Origin: Bradyrhizobium ottawaense | GTDB lineage: Bacteria > Pseudomonadota > Alphaproteobacteria > Rhizobiales > Xanthobacteraceae | DNA length: 64,000 nucleotides | Reading direction: 5' to 3' | NCBI RefSeq assembly: GCF_002278135.3 | Contig: NZ_CP029425.2 | Span: 5,680,001-5,744,000 of the forward strand | In this document: piece after piece, positions 46,837 through 56,958 of the stretch | Layout: each line of letters starts with the position of its first letter | How positions within the stretch are numbered: the first letter of the stretch is position 1 | The notes under the pieces: generated by a model | The model's database searches: none | Told to the model about the DNA's origin: nothing | Seen by the model: the letters and a program-made list of their open reading frames with translations, nothing else | Position numbers and translations under genes: made by a program

Positions 46837-47664
46837 ATGCATGTAGCTGTCCAGGCGATTGATCGCGGAATCTGGCGCAACGGCGTCGCGTCCGAAGGAA
46901 CGCGGTTCATTCCGGAGGAGACGCCGCTGGCGCTGACCTATAATGGCGGCACCTATGCCGTCATGATGGGGACGCCGCAGAACCTGGAAGATTTTGCCGT
47001 CGGCTTCAGCCTGAGCGAAGGCATCATCAAGTCGGTCGATGACATCAAATCGCTCGACGTCGTTCGCCTCGACGACGGCATCGAGCTCAGGATGTGGCTA
47101 ACGGCGGAAGATGCGGCGCTCATCAGCGAGCGCCGCCGCCACATCGCGGGGCCCACCGGCTGCGGCATCTGCGGTATCGAGTCCATCGCTGAAGCCGTGC
47201 GCCCCGCGGCGGTCGTGCCGCAGGGGCAGAGCTTCACGCCGGAAGAGATCATGGCGGCGATGCAGGCGATCGCGCCGCTGCAATCGATCAATCTGCAGAC
47301 CCGCGCGGTTCACGCCGCCGCGTTCTGGTCTACTACCGGCCACATCGTCGCGCTGCGCGAGGATGTCGGCCGCCACAATGCGCTGGACAAGCTCGCGGGC
47401 GCGCTGGCGCGCAGCCGCACGGATACGCGCGGCGGCATGGTGCTGCTGACGAGCCGCGTCTCGGTCGAGATGGTGCAGAAGGCCGCCGCGATCGGCGCGC
47501 CGGTGATGGTCGCGGTGTCCGCGCCCACCGCACTTGCAGTACGCACTGCGGAGGCCGCAGGCATCACGCTGATCGCCATTGCCCGCCAGGACGGGTTCGA
47601 AGTGTTTTCGCATGGTGACCGGGTCGCCGCTCGCCATGCCACGGAGGTTGCCGATGTCGCCTGA
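46837..47664 (+). CDS. fdhD: formate dehydrogenase accessory sulfurtransferase FdhD (FdsC)
   Basis: 275 residues; ATG at 46837, 4 bp after fdsA. Motifs: EETPLALTYNGGTYAVMMGT, EDFAVGFSLSEGII, the catalytic pair Cys109 and Cys112 in GPTGCGICGIESIA, and TGHIVALREDVGRHNALDKL. FdhD passes sulfur from a cysteine desulfurase to the molybdenum cofactor, activating FdsA. The position matches fdsC of other fds operons. Confidence 0.95.
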   Translation: MHVAVQAIDRGIWRNGVASEGTRFIPEETPLALTYNGGTYAVMMGTPQNLEDFAVGFSLSEGIIKSVDDIKSLDVVRLDDGIELRMWLTAEDAALISERRRHIAGPTGCGICGIESIAEAVRPAAVVPQGQSFTPEEIMAAMQAIAPLQSINLQTRAVHAAAFWSTTGHIVALREDVGRHNALDKLAGALARSRTDTRGGMVLLTSRVSVEMVQKAAAIGAPVMVAVSAPTALAVRTAEAAGITLIAIARQDGFEVFSHGDRVAARHATEVADVA

Positions 47665-47884
47665 CCGCCTGATCTACATGGCCAACCAGATCGGCAAGTT
47701 CTTCGAGAGCCAGGGCCACGGCAAGGCCGTGCCGGGGATTGCCGAGCACATCAAGAAGTTCTGGGATCCTCGGATGAAGCGCGCGATCTTCGCCCATCTC
47801 GACGCCGGCGGCGCGGGCCTGGAGCCTGACGTCCGCCAGGCGCTCAGCTCGTTGAAGGCGACGTCCCTTCCAGCAGCGCCCTGA
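47654..47884 (+). CDS. fdsD: formate dehydrogenase delta subunit
   Basis: 76 residues, FdsD family: MSPDRLIYMANQIGKFFESQ, AVPGIAEHIKKFWDPRMKRA and AHLDAGGAGLEPDVRQALSS. A small subunit needed for assembly or activity of FdsABG. The ATG at 47654 overlaps fdhD by 11 bp. Its last 41 bp also overlap, on the opposite strand, the 3' end of glnE. An in-frame upstream extension lies inside fdhD. Confidence 0.93.
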   Translation: MSPDRLIYMANQIGKFFESQGHGKAVPGIAEHIKKFWDPRMKRAIFAHLDAGGAGLEPDVRQALSSLKATSLPAAP

Positions 47885-50828
47885 ACACGCGCCGCACCTC
47901 GCTCTGGGTCTCCTTCACACGCGCCTCCAGCGACGAGAAATCCGGCGCGTCGCCGGCGCGCGCCATCACACGCTGCAGATCGGTGCCGGCGGTTTCGGGC
48001 TTGAAGCGGTCGCTGACGCAAAGCCGCAGGATCTGCGTCAGGTCGTGATAGAGCCGCGCCGCGGCGCGCAAGATCTCGGTCTCCGATTGCGGAAGGACGC
48101 CGAGCCTGCATGCATTGTCCAGCACCTGCATCGTGCTGACGTCGAGGATCTCCGGCTTGTCGTGAGCGTGCACGAGCTGCAGATATTGCGCGATGAAGTC
48201 GATGTCGACCATGCCGCCGGCGGCATGTTTGAGGTCCCAGCAATCGGCCTCGCCCTTCTCCTGGGCGATGGCGCGCCGCATGTCGGCGACGTCGTTGGCG
48301 GTGATGGCGGAATCGCGGCGACGGGTCAGGACGTCGCGAATGACGTGTTCGATCCGTTCCCGGAATTCGGGCGAAGCCGACACCACGCGCGCCCGCGTCA
48401 GCGCCATATGCTCCCAGGTCCAGGCCTCGTTGGCCTGGTAATCCGCGAATGAGACCAGGCTCGAGGCGACGGGACCGGCGCGGCCTGAAGGACGCAGCCG
48501 CATGTCGATCTCGTAGAGCACGCCGTAATTGGTGCGCGTCGTGAACGCGCTGATCAGCCGCTGCGTGAAGCGCGCGAAGTAGTGCGCGCCCTGCAGCGAT
48601 TTCGGTCCGTCCGAGTCCGGATTGTCGCTGTCGAAATCGTAGAGCAGGATCAGGTCGAGATCGGACGAGGCCGTCATCTCGCGGCTGCCGAGCCGGCCCA
48701 TCGCGATGATCGCGGTCTCCTGTCCCTTGATCCGGCCATGCTGGGCCGCGAAGCGGTCGGCAACGAGGCCGTGCACGGTGTGGACGATGCCTTCGGCGAC
48801 ATCGGCAAAGGCCGTGCTGGCCTGCTGCGCCGACACGGTGCCGGAGAGGATGCGCGTGCCGATCAGGAACAGGCTCTCCTGCCCGAACAGGCGCAGGCGA
48901 TCGAGGAACTCTTCGTATGAGCCAGCATCCTGCACGGTCGCAGCTAACCGTCCCGACAATTCCTGCCTGTCCGGCATGGCGCCGAAGAAGCGCGGATCGA
49001 TCAGGCCATCCATGAGCTGCGGCTGCCGCGCCAGCATCTCGCCGAGCCGCGGCGCAGCGCCGAGCACCAGCGCCACCAGCGCGACGAGCTCGCGGTTCTG
49101 GCCGAGCAGCGTGATCAGCCGGCCACCGCGCTGGAGCGCCCCAAGGAATTGATCGAACGCCACGACGGCGCGATCCGGCTCCTCGGCATGGGCGAGGCCG
49201 TCGATCAGGGCCGGCACGAACTCGACGAAGGCGCTGCGCGTCGCCTCATTGCGGAACACGCGGTAGTCGCCGGTGATCCAGTCGCGCACCGTCTGCGCGA
49301 CGGCGGCCGGCTTCTTGAACCCGAGCGTCGCCAGATGATGGAGCAGGCGCGGATCGTCGGGGCCTGCGCTGTAGTCGAGCGCGGGCAGCCTGGCCGTGCC
49401 GGTCGGATCGTCGCCTTCGAACAGCTTTTCGTAGTGCCCCTGCACGATCTTGAGCTGCCGCAGCAGCTCGCCCGCGAAGGCCTCGCGATCCGTATAGCCG
49501 AAGAAGCGCGCAAAACGCTCGACCGCGTCCTTGTCTTCGGGCAGCGCGTGGGTCTGCTCGTCGGCGATCATCTGGAGGCGATGCTCGACCCGGCGCAGGA
49601 ATTCATACGCAATGGTCAACTCGTCGCGCGCAGCAGGGGTGATCCAGTTCCTGGACGCGAGAATGTCGAGCGCCCTCAGCGTCGGCCGCACCCGCAATTC
49701 CGGATGGCGGCCGCCGGCGATCAATTGCTGGGTCTGCGCGAAGAACTCGATCTCGCGGATGCCGCCGCGACCGACCTTGACATTGTGCCCTTCCACCGCG
49801 ACCTCGCTCTGGCCGCGATAGGTCTGCATCTGCCGCTTCATGTCGTGGACGTCGGCGAGCGCGGCGAAGTCGAGATGCTTGCGCCAGACGAAAGGCGCGA
49901 TCTCGGCCAGCAAGGCTTCACCCGCTTTGGCATCGCCGGCGCAGGCGCGCGCCTTGATCATCGCGGCGCGCTCCCAGGTGCGCCCTTCCCGCTCATAATA
50001 GTCCAGCGCGGCGTCCCTGGAGATCGCGACCTGCGTCGAGGATGGATCGGGACGCAGGCGCAGATCGACGCGGAACACATAGCCGTCATAGGTGCGCTGC
50101 TGCAGGATGCGCGCCATCCCCTGCGTGACCCGGACGAAGAACGGCTGCGGCTCGATATCGGGCGCGAGCGTCGTGGCATCAGGATCGAAGAACACGATGA
50201 GATCGATGTCGCTGGAATAGTTCAGCTCGCCCGCGCCCATCTTGCCCATGGCGAGCACGATCAGCCCGCAGCCTTCCTCGGGCGCCTCGGGATTGGGCGG
50301 CGTGAGCTTGCCACGTGCGGCTTCCTGCCGCAGCAGGTACTGGAGCGCCGCCTGCACCGAGGACACCGCGACGTCCGTGAGCGCCGCCGTCACCCGCATC
50401 ACCGGCCAGACCCCGCCAATGTCGCACAAGGCGGTCAGGAGCGCGGCCTCGGCCTTCATGCGGCGAAGCAGCCGCATCACCTCGGCCTCGTCAGGGGCCG
50501 CGAGCACCGCCCCCCTCGCCTCCGCGATCAGGGCCGTCAGATGCGCATCCGGATCACATTCGAGCAACCGGATCAGGCGCAAGGCATCGGCGCGCACCAG
50601 ATCGAACAGATAGGGCGAGAATTCCGCGATACCTGCCAGGATATCCTGCGCAAAGGGATGCGCCAGCAGCGTTTCGAGACGCGCCGATTGGGCCGGCTCG
50701 AGCTCGGACAGCCAGCTTTCAAGACGTCGTTCGTCGGTTGTGGAAGCGGCAATATGGGGAGCCTCCGCGAAGCGCGCGGCCAGCCTCTCACCATGCTTGT
50801 CCGCGTTTCCCGGCGCGGAGTGGTTCAT
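47844..50828 (-). CDS. glnE: bifunctional glutamine synthetase adenylyltransferase / adenylyl-removing enzyme
   Basis: 994 residues. Two nucleotidyltransferase domains: the N-terminal one (adenylyl-removing half, GAGELNYSSDIDLIVFFD around residue 200) and the C-terminal one (adenylyl-adding half, GSREMTASSDLDLILLYDFD around residue 720). Each is followed by a helical GlnE domain. It switches glutamine synthetase off and on in answer to PII and glutamine. The start ATG overlaps the stop of the histidine kinase gene (ATGA), so both are co-translated. Confidence 0.97.
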   Translation of the reverse strand: MNHSAPGNADKHGERLAARFAEAPHIAASTTDERRLESWLSELEPAQSARLETLLAHPFAQDILAGIAEFSPYLFDLVRADALRLIRLLECDPDAHLTALIAEARGAVLAAPDEAEVMRLLRRMKAEAALLTALCDIGGVWPVMRVTAALTDVAVSSVQAALQYLLRQEAARGKLTPPNPEAPEEGCGLIVLAMGKMGAGELNYSSDIDLIVFFDPDATTLAPDIEPQPFFVRVTQGMARILQQRTYDGYVFRVDLRLRPDPSSTQVAISRDAALDYYEREGRTWERAAMIKARACAGDAKAGEALLAEIAPFVWRKHLDFAALADVHDMKRQMQTYRGQSEVAVEGHNVKVGRGGIREIEFFAQTQQLIAGGRHPELRVRPTLRALDILASRNWITPAARDELTIAYEFLRRVEHRLQMIADEQTHALPEDKDAVERFARFFGYTDREAFAGELLRQLKIVQGHYEKLFEGDDPTGTARLPALDYSAGPDDPRLLHHLATLGFKKPAAVAQTVRDWITGDYRVFRNEATRSAFVEFVPALIDGLAHAEEPDRAVVAFDQFLGALQRGGRLITLLGQNRELVALVALVLGAAPRLGEMLARQPQLMDGLIDPRFFGAMPDRQELSGRLAATVQDAGSYEEFLDRLRLFGQESLFLIGTRILSGTVSAQQASTAFADVAEGIVHTVHGLVADRFAAQHGRIKGQETAIIAMGRLGSREMTASSDLDLILLYDFDSDNPDSDGPKSLQGAHYFARFTQRLISAFTTRTNYGVLYEIDMRLRPSGRAGPVASSLVSFADYQANEAWTWEHMALTRARVVSASPEFRERIEHVIRDVLTRRRDSAITANDVADMRRAIAQEKGEADCWDLKHAAGGMVDIDFIAQYLQLVHAHDKPEILDVSTMQVLDNACRLGVLPQSETEILRAAARLYHDLTQILRLCVSDRFKPETAGTDLQRVMARAGDAPDFSSLEARVKETQSEVRRVFRALLEGTSPSTS

Positions 50829-52285
50829 GCCACCTTCTGTGGCACATCCGGTATTGGCGGAGCAACCCTGTCGCCGGCCCCGGCGCGCGCGGGCAGCACC
50901 AGCGTGGCGACGAGACCGGGCTGGGCATCGCCCAATTTCAACTCACCGCCGTGCAATGTCGCAACAGCAGAGGCGAGGCTGAGACCAAGGCCCGAGCCCG
51001 GCAGCGTGCGGCTCGCTTCCAGGCGAACGAATCGTTCGACAGCATGCGCGCGGTCGGCTTCGGGGATGCCGGGACCGCGATCGGTGACGCTGAGCAGCAC
51101 CTTGTCGCCGTCGCGTCTGGCCTCGATCGTGATCGGCCTCGCGTCCATGCTGACCACGGTTCCACCGGTCTGTGCGACCGGCTTGCCGTATTTGATCGCA
51201 TTCTCGACAAGATTGGCGAGCGCCTGGCTGATCAACTCGCGATTGGCGTGAACCGGTGTCGGCTCGCACCTGACCTTCAAGGTCATGCCGTCGTCCTCGG
51301 CCAGTGGCTCGTAGAGCTCGTGGATGCCGTTTGCGACATCGGCCGCATCGAAATCATCCATGTTGCCGCGCGCCTGCCCGGACTCCGCGCGCGCGATCAT
51401 CAGCAGCGCGTTGAAGGTGCGGATCAGACCGTCGGATTCCTCGATGGTCCGCTCCAGCGCCGCGCGGTAATCGGCTTCGCAGCCCGATTTCGCCAGCGCC
51501 TCCTCGGCGCGGTTGCGCAAGCGCGTCAGCGGCGTCTTGAGGTCGTGGGCGATGTTGTCGGAGACCTCCTTCAAGCCAGCCATCAGCGCCTCGATCCGCT
51601 CCAGCATGGCATTGAGGTTTTCCGCGAGGCGGTCGAGCTCGTCGCCGCTACGCCCCACCGGTAGACGCCCGCTGAGATCGCCGGTCATGATGCGCTGCGC
51701 GGTCCCGGTCATCGCGTCGATGCGCCGGAGCACGCGGCGCGCGACGAAGATGCCGCCGCCGAGACCGAGCACGACGACGATCAGGATCGACCATTGCGCC
51801 GCCTTGGCGACGATGCCGAACAGGCGACGCCGCTCGGCGAGGTCGCGGCCGATCAGAAGCCGGAAGCCGTTTTCCAGTTCGGTGACGCGCACGAGCGCAC
51901 GATGGTCGCGGTCATCGGCGTCCTCGATCCGCCGGTAGGCGGTCTCCGACCAGCCGCGCGTCGCCATCACGCCGGGTGCCAGCGAGCCGACATTGCCGGC
52001 GATCGCCTGCCCTGTGGGCGTCGTCACGAGATAGAGGTTGGCGCCCGGGCGTAGCGCCCGATATTCGATCGCGAGCACGAGGCCGCGCAGGCCGCGGCGG
52101 CCGTAGATCTCGGAGATCTCCGAGGTCTCGGCATTGACCGTCTGCGTGATTTCCTCGGTGATCAGCCGCCGCGTATTCCAGGCGAAATAGGCCAGCAGCG
52201 AGGCGGCGAACATCGCGAACAGCAGCAGATAGACCAGCGTCAGCCGGAACGCCGTGGTGCGGACGAGTTTACCGAATGCCGTCAC
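50825..52285 (-). CDS. sensor histidine kinase paired with the OmpR-type regulator
   Basis: 486 residues from a GTG start. Two membrane helices (residues about 12-32 and 165-188) border a periplasmic sensor of about 130 residues. HAMP follows (RRIDAMTGTAQRIMTGDLSG), then the H-box DNIAHDLKTPLTRLRNRAEE, N-box NLVENAIKYG, G-box DRGPGIPEADR and GSGLGLSLASAV. It overlaps the response regulator by 17 bp. Located between degP and glnE, a conserved order in rhizobia. The signal is unknown, and the degP neighbour hints at envelope stress. Confidence 0.93.
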   Translation of the reverse strand: MTAFGKLVRTTAFRLTLVYLLLFAMFAASLLAYFAWNTRRLITEEITQTVNAETSEISEIYGRRGLRGLVLAIEYRALRPGANLYLVTTPTGQAIAGNVGSLAPGVMATRGWSETAYRRIEDADDRDHRALVRVTELENGFRLLIGRDLAERRRLFGIVAKAAQWSILIVVVLGLGGGIFVARRVLRRIDAMTGTAQRIMTGDLSGRLPVGRSGDELDRLAENLNAMLERIEALMAGLKEVSDNIAHDLKTPLTRLRNRAEEALAKSGCEADYRAALERTIEESDGLIRTFNALLMIARAESGQARGNMDDFDAADVANGIHELYEPLAEDDGMTLKVRCEPTPVHANRELISQALANLVENAIKYGKPVAQTGGTVVSMDARPITIEARRDGDKVLLSVTDRGPGIPEADRAHAVERFVRLEASRTLPGSGLGLSLASAVATLHGGELKLGDAQPGLVATLVLPARAGAGDRVAPPIPDVPQKVA

Positions 52286-52949
52286 GGATCATGTACCCGG
52301 CGCCGCGGATCGTGTGCAGCAGCGGCCGCTCAAAGCCCTTGTCGATCTTGGAGCGCAGCCGCGAAATGTGCACGTCGATCACGTTGGTCTGCGGATCGAA
52401 ATGATAGTCCCAGACGTTCTCGAGCAGCATGGTGCGCGTCACCACCTGGCCGGCATGCTTCATCAGATATTCGAGCAGGCGGAATTCGCGCGGCTGCAGC
52501 GTCAGCTCGTCCTTGCCGCGGGCGACGCGGTGGGAGAGCCGGTCGAGCTCGAGATCGCCGACGCGGTAGAGCGTGTCCTCGGCAGGTCCCCCGCGGCGGC
52601 GCGACAGCACCTCGACCCGGGCCAGCAGCTCGGCGAAGGAATAGGGCTTTGGCAGATAGTCGTCGCCGCCGGCGCGCAGGCCCTTGATGCGGTCGTCGAC
52701 CTGTCCGAGCGCGGACAAAATCAGCACCGGCGTGGTGTTGTCCTGCTCACGCAGCGCACCGATCAGCGACAGGCCGTCGCGCTTGGGCAGCATGCGGTCG
52801 ACCACCAGCACGTCGTAATCGCCGTTCTCGGCCATGGCGAGGCCTTCCTCGCCGTCGGCGGCGTGGTCGGCAATGTGTCCGACCTCGCGAAACGCCTTCA
52901 CGAGGTAGTCGGCGGATTCGCGGTCGTCTTCAATGATGAGGAGGCGCAT
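52269..52949 (-). CDS. OmpR-family response regulator
   Basis: 226 residues from MRLLIIEDD (start complement of 52947-52949). Receiver domain with Asp51 (DYDVLVVDRMLPKRDG) and Lys in DDYLPKPYSF; winged-helix DNA-binding domain with LQPREFRLLEYLMKHAGQVV and VIDVHISRLRSKIDKG. No good Shine-Dalgarno precedes this ATG; a TTG ten codons earlier is possible. Co-transcribed with the kinase; regulates unknown genes, perhaps degP upstream. Confidence 0.94.
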   Translation of the reverse strand: MRLLIIEDDRESADYLVKAFREVGHIADHAADGEEGLAMAENGDYDVLVVDRMLPKRDGLSLIGALREQDNTTPVLILSALGQVDDRIKGLRAGGDDYLPKPYSFAELLARVEVLSRRRGGPAEDTLYRVGDLELDRLSHRVARGKDELTLQPREFRLLEYLMKHAGQVVTRTMLLENVWDYHFDPQTNVIDVHISRLRSKIDKGFERPLLHTIRGAGYMIRDGIR

Positions 52950-53042
52950 CGTGCGTTCGGCGGCGGTCAAGGAGGTCAACCTTCTCTAAACATGGCGCGA
53001 GCGGCAATCGCATGCAAGCCGAGTGGGAGACTCTGGCATCGA

Positions 53043-53082
53043 GAAAAAGGCGGGCGGTGAAGCTGGGGGGACCTCACCGCCC
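53043..53082 (-). terminator. rho-independent terminator downstream of degP
   Basis: On the minus strand GGGCGGTGA (complement of 53074-53082) pairs with TCACCGCCC (complement of 53052-53060), and a TTTTT run follows three bases after the stem (complement of 53044-53048). It ends the degP transcript before the response regulator. The remaining sequence of 52950-53223 shows nothing else clear. Confidence 0.8.
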
Positions 53083-53223
53083 TAGGCCTTCCGACGGAGG
53101 GGGGCGTAATTCCACCGGAAGGTAGAGAGGGGAAGCGAACGTTGCGCTGCTTCCCCGAAGGGCGCCGTCGGCGGGGGCGACTGATGCCGGCGACACCCTT
53201 CATCTCGTAGGCCTCCTGAAGCC

Positions 53224-54801
53224 TCAGCCCTTGGCGAGGGGCACCGCGACGAAGCGCGACTGGCCGCCGCTCTTCACGCGCATCAGGACGCTGTTCTTGT
53301 TGTCGGTCCGCGCCATGTTGATGGCGTCGCGGACTTCGCCGGCGGTGGCCACGCTCTTGCCGCCGACTTCGAGAATCACGTCGCCTTCCTTGAAACCGCG
53401 CTCGGCCGCGGCGCTCTTCGGATCGACCTCGGTGACCACGACGCCTTCCTTGCCGGCGCCGGCCACCGAATTGGCGGGGGCAACGGTCATGCCGAGCTTG
53501 GGCACGTCGGTGCCCTTGCTCGCACCCTTGCCGCTATCATTGTCGTTGTCGGCCTTGGCCTCGACCGTATTCGGCAGCTGGCCGAGCGTCATGTTCACGA
53601 CCTTGTCCTGGCCCTTGTGCAGCACGTTGAGCTTCACGGTCGCGCCGGGCGCCATGCCACCGATGGTGCGGGCAAGCTCGCGGGCGTCCTTGACGGACTC
53701 GCCGTTGACCGCGGTGATCACGTCACCGGACTCGATGCCGGCCTTCGCGGCCGGACCGTTGGCCTGAGGCTCCGCCACCAGCGCGCCTTCAGCCTTCTTC
53801 ATCCCGAGGCTGTCGGCGATGTCGGAGGTGACAGGCTGAATCTGCACACCGATCCAGCCGCGGCTGACCGAGCCCTTGTCCTTGAGCTGGGCGACCACGC
53901 TCTTGACGGTGCTCGCCGGAATTGAGAACGCGATGCCGACGCTGCCGCCGGAGGGCGAGTAGATCGCGGTGTTGACTCCCATCACCTCGCCGTTGGTGTC
54001 GAAAGCGGGACCGCCGGAATTGCCCTTGTTCACGGGCGCGTCGATCTGGATGAAATCGTCATACGGACCGTTGCCGATGTCGCGGCCGCTGGCCGAGACG
54101 ATGCCGGCGGTCACGGTGCCGCCGAGACCGAAGGGATTGCCGACCGCGAGCACCCAGTCGCCGATGCGCGGCTTGGCGTCGGCGAGCTTGGCGAACGGGA
54201 AGTTCGAGCTGCCCTCGACCTTGATCAAAGCGAGGTCGGTGCGCTGGTCGGTGCCGATCACCTTGGCGGTGTAGGTCTTGCCGTCATCGGTGGTGACCTC
54301 GACCTTGTCGGCGCCGTCGACCACGTGGTTGTTGGTCACGGCAAAGCCGTCGGCCGAAATGAAGAAGCCGGAGCCCTGGCCCTGCACGACGCGGCCACGG
54401 CCGCCCTTCAGGCCCGGGAAACCATCCGGACCGCCGAAGCGGCGGAAGAAGCGCTCCATCGGCGAGCCCGGCTGGAACGGCGCGGAGGAATCATCGCCAT
54501 CGTCGTTGCTCGCGGTCTTCTCCTTGATGTTGACCTTCACCGAGATCACCGACGGCTTCACACGCTCGACGATGTCGGCGAAACCGACTGGGCGTTCGAC
54601 CTTGCGGACCTCGTTGTTGACCTGCGCATGCGCCGGGCTCGAGAACAGGTCGGCCGGCGAGGTCGAGGGGCTGAAGCCATAGACGGCGGCGCCGAGACCG
54701 GCGACGACCGAGGCCATCAGCGCGAACTTGCGCGCGGAAAACACCGACCGGCGCGGCTGCCGGTAGGACGGAAGGTTCGAGAGGTCGGGACGGTCGGTCA
54801 T
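53224..54801 (-). CDS. degP: DegP/HtrA-type periplasmic serine protease (Do family)
   Basis: 525 residues. An N-terminal hydrophobic segment (FALMASVVAGLGAAVYGF, residues 26-43) is an uncleaved anchor or signal. The trypsin-like domain has the triad His159 (TNNHVVDG), Asp189 (RTDLALIKV) and Ser262 (KGNSGGPAF). Two PDZ domains follow (about 305-395 and 420-515), separated by a charged linker. It degrades or chaperones misfolded envelope proteins. Single transcript ending at the terminator at 53043-53082. Confidence 0.96.
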   Translation of the reverse strand: MTDRPDLSNLPSYRQPRRSVFSARKFALMASVVAGLGAAVYGFSPSTSPADLFSSPAHAQVNNEVRKVERPVGFADIVERVKPSVISVKVNIKEKTASNDDGDDSSAPFQPGSPMERFFRRFGGPDGFPGLKGGRGRVVQGQGSGFFISADGFAVTNNHVVDGADKVEVTTDDGKTYTAKVIGTDQRTDLALIKVEGSSNFPFAKLADAKPRIGDWVLAVGNPFGLGGTVTAGIVSASGRDIGNGPYDDFIQIDAPVNKGNSGGPAFDTNGEVMGVNTAIYSPSGGSVGIAFSIPASTVKSVVAQLKDKGSVSRGWIGVQIQPVTSDIADSLGMKKAEGALVAEPQANGPAAKAGIESGDVITAVNGESVKDARELARTIGGMAPGATVKLNVLHKGQDKVVNMTLGQLPNTVEAKADNDNDSGKGASKGTDVPKLGMTVAPANSVAGAGKEGVVVTEVDPKSAAAERGFKEGDVILEVGGKSVATAGEVRDAINMARTDNKNSVLMRVKSGGQSRFVAVPLAKG

Positions 54802-55022
54802 GCGGAGATCTCCAGGGCCTTGAAATCCATTTGGTGCCCGATGGCGGCACCTTACGGTCCTGAAGATGGGGGCTCCCGCCTTACCGTGCGCTGGCGGCGG
54901 GGTTAAACTTTTGTAATGAAGGGCTAGCTGCGATGCGGCAGTTCAGCGCACACCGAAAATTGTGGCCTCACAGGAACTTAACCGAGTTCCCGTGATGGCG
55001 TCGCAAGCGCGTTTTGGCGCGC

Positions 55023-56366
55023 TCAGCTTGCCCTGACGCTGACGATGAACTCGTCGACTTCGCGCTTCAGGGTCGCGGCCTGCTGCGACAGGTCGACCGC
55101 GGAATCCCGCGCCTCGGCGGCCATGCGGCCGGTCTGCGCGGAGGTCGAGGTGATCTGGACGATATGGTTGGAGACGTCGAGGGTTCCGTGCGCGGCGCTC
55201 TGGGCGCTGCGCGTGATCTCCTGCGTCGCGTTGCGCTGCTGGGCAGTGTCGACCTCGATGCCGGACATGATGGACGAGATCTCCGACAGCGTCTTGGAAA
55301 TGCCGTCGATCGCGCCGCGCGTCTCCGCGGTGATGCCCTGTATGCTGGCGACATGAGAGGTGATCTCCTCCGTCGCCTTGCTGGTCTGATGCGCCAGATT
55401 CTTCACCTCGGAGGCGACCACCGCAAACCCCTTGCCGGCCTCCCCAGCCCGCGCCGCCTCGATGGTGGCGTTCAGCGCCAGCAGATTGGTCTGCGATGCG
55501 ATCGCCTGCACGAGTTGCACGACCTCGCCGATCTTGTCGGCGGCATCGGACAGCGTGTGGATGGTGTCGCGGCTCTTCTCCGCCTGGGACGCCGCGCCCT
55601 CGGCGCGCTGCGTCGCGTCGGTGACGCGGCGGCTGATCGTGCCGATCGAGTTCGTCATCTCCTCGGCAGAACCGGCGACCGTCTGCACGCTGGCGCTGGC
55701 CTGGCCCGCCGCGCTCGCAACCGCATTGGCCTTGGTGCTGGTGTCGTTGGCGGTCCGCGACAGCGTCTCGGCGTTGCTCTTCAGATGCACCGCCGATGAG
55801 GCCACGCTGTCGACGACGCTGGCGACGAGGTCGTTGAAGCGCTTGATCCGGTCGTCCAGGAAATTCGATCGCTCGGCCTGGTGCTGGGCTTCGCGCAGCT
55901 GCTGCTCGGTGAGGTGGCGTCGCTCGAGCCCGTTGGTCTTGAAGACCTCCAGCGCACCGGCGAGCAGGCCGATCTCATTGGTGCGGCCGAGCCCCGGAAC
56001 CGATGTTTGGAACTTCTGGTCCGCAACCTCGCGCATGGCATGCACGATCGCGGCCAGCGGACTGAGGATGCCATTGCGCACGGCGAACCAGGTGGTGAGG
56101 CAGATCGCGACGGCGACGACCGCGATCACGCCGCAGGCTATCAGGAAATAGGAGAACGCGGTCTGCGCCTGCTGGTAGATCTGCATGGCATGGTCGCGCG
56201 CGGGGCCGCTCAGTGCTGCGAAGTCCGCCGACAGGCTGGTGATCTCGTTGTTGAGATAGAGCACCGCGATGAAGCCGGTGCCGCCGCCGATGCCCAGCAG
56301 AAACAATAATGCAGCGACGACGGCGCCGACCAGGAAGCGGATCGTCAGATTGCTGTTCGCGAACAT
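55023..56366 (-). CDS. methyl-accepting chemotaxis protein
   Basis: 447 residues. Two membrane helices (residues about 8-36 and 70-95) enclose a short periplasmic loop, then HAMP ([20 protein letters not shown]), a helical linker and the MCP signalling hairpin with [20 protein letters not shown] and [20 protein letters not shown]. The start is the complement of 56364-56366. With so small a sensor domain it may detect a membrane or energy signal. It lies between ccmH and degP and is not related to cytochrome maturation. Confidence 0.93.
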   Translation of the reverse strand: MFANSNLTIRFLVGAVVAALLFLLGIGGGTGFIAVLYLNNEITSLSADFAALSGPARDHAMQIYQQAQTAFSYFLIACGVIAVVAVAICLTTWFAVRNGILSPLAAIVHAMREVADQKFQTSVPGLGRTNEIGLLAGALEVFKTNGLERRHLTEQQLREAQHQAERSNFLDDRIKRFNDLVASVVDSVASSAVHLKSNAETLSRTANDTSTKANAVASAAGQASASVQTVAGSAEEMTNSIGTISRRVTDATQRAEGAASQAEKSRDTIHTLSDAADKIGEVVQLVQAIASQTNLLALNATIEAARAGEAGKGFAVVASEVKNLAHQTSKATEEITSHVASIQGITAETRGAIDGISKTLSEISSIMSGIEVDTAQQRNATQEITRSAQSAAHGTLDVSNHIVQITSTSAQTGRMAAEARDSAVDLSQQAATLKREVDEFIVSVRAS

Positions 56367-56471
56367 CGGGGGACTCAAAGGCTGGAATCGAATCTTGCGA
56401 CAAGCTTCCAGACAAAGGTCAACAGAGCATGAAACAAGCTGCGCCCAGCGGCGTAAGTATCACTACGTAGG

Positions 56472-56954
56472 CTAGGACGACTTCGCATCATCGGACATCA
56501 ACGCGGCGAGCCGCGCCTGTTCGTCCGCAGTGAGCGGCGGAGCAGGTATGTCTGCACCACTCCGCGAGCGACGGCGGATTTGCAGCCACAGCGCCAGGCC
56601 ACCGCCGATCAGAAGCAGCGGCCCGAGCAGCCACAGCAGCAGGGTCTGACGTTCGAAGCGTGGCTTCAGCAGCACGAACTCGCCGTAGCGCGCGACCAGG
56701 AAGTCGAGCACCTGCGAGTTGCTGTCGCCGGCGCCGATGCGCTCGCGCACCAGGAGCCGCAGGTCGCGCGCCAGCGGCGCATCGGAATCGTCGATCGACT
56801 GGTTCTGGCAGACCATGCAGCGCAGCTCGCGCGACAGCTCCCGCGCGCGGGCTTCCTTGGCGGGATCCGGCATGATCTCATCGGGCTGCACGGCGTGGGC
56901 CGCAGGCAAGGCCAGCAGCATCAGCAGGACGAACGCGGCCATCATCCGGCGCAT
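56472..56954 (-). CDS. ccmH: cytochrome c maturation protein CcmH (CycL)
   Basis: 160 residues with a signal peptide (MMAAFVLLMLLALPAAHA), the LRCxxCQ motif RELRCMVCQNQSIDDSDAPL (Cys46, Cys49), and a C-terminal membrane helix (LLLWLLGPLLLIGGGLALWL). It reduces apocytochrome thiols for haem attachment. It follows ccmF by 4 bp in ccmI-E-F-H. Confidence 0.95.
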   Translation of the reverse strand: MRRMMAAFVLLMLLALPAAHAVQPDEIMPDPAKEARARELSRELRCMVCQNQSIDDSDAPLARDLRLLVRERIGAGDSNSQVLDFLVARYGEFVLLKPRFERQTLLLWLLGPLLLIGGGLALWLQIRRRSRSGADIPAPPLTADEQARLAALMSDDAKSS

Positions 56955-56958
56955 CGGA

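Noticed and set aside
49149..51251. 700-codon plus-strand open frame
   Set aside because: Shadow of glnE and the histidine kinase.
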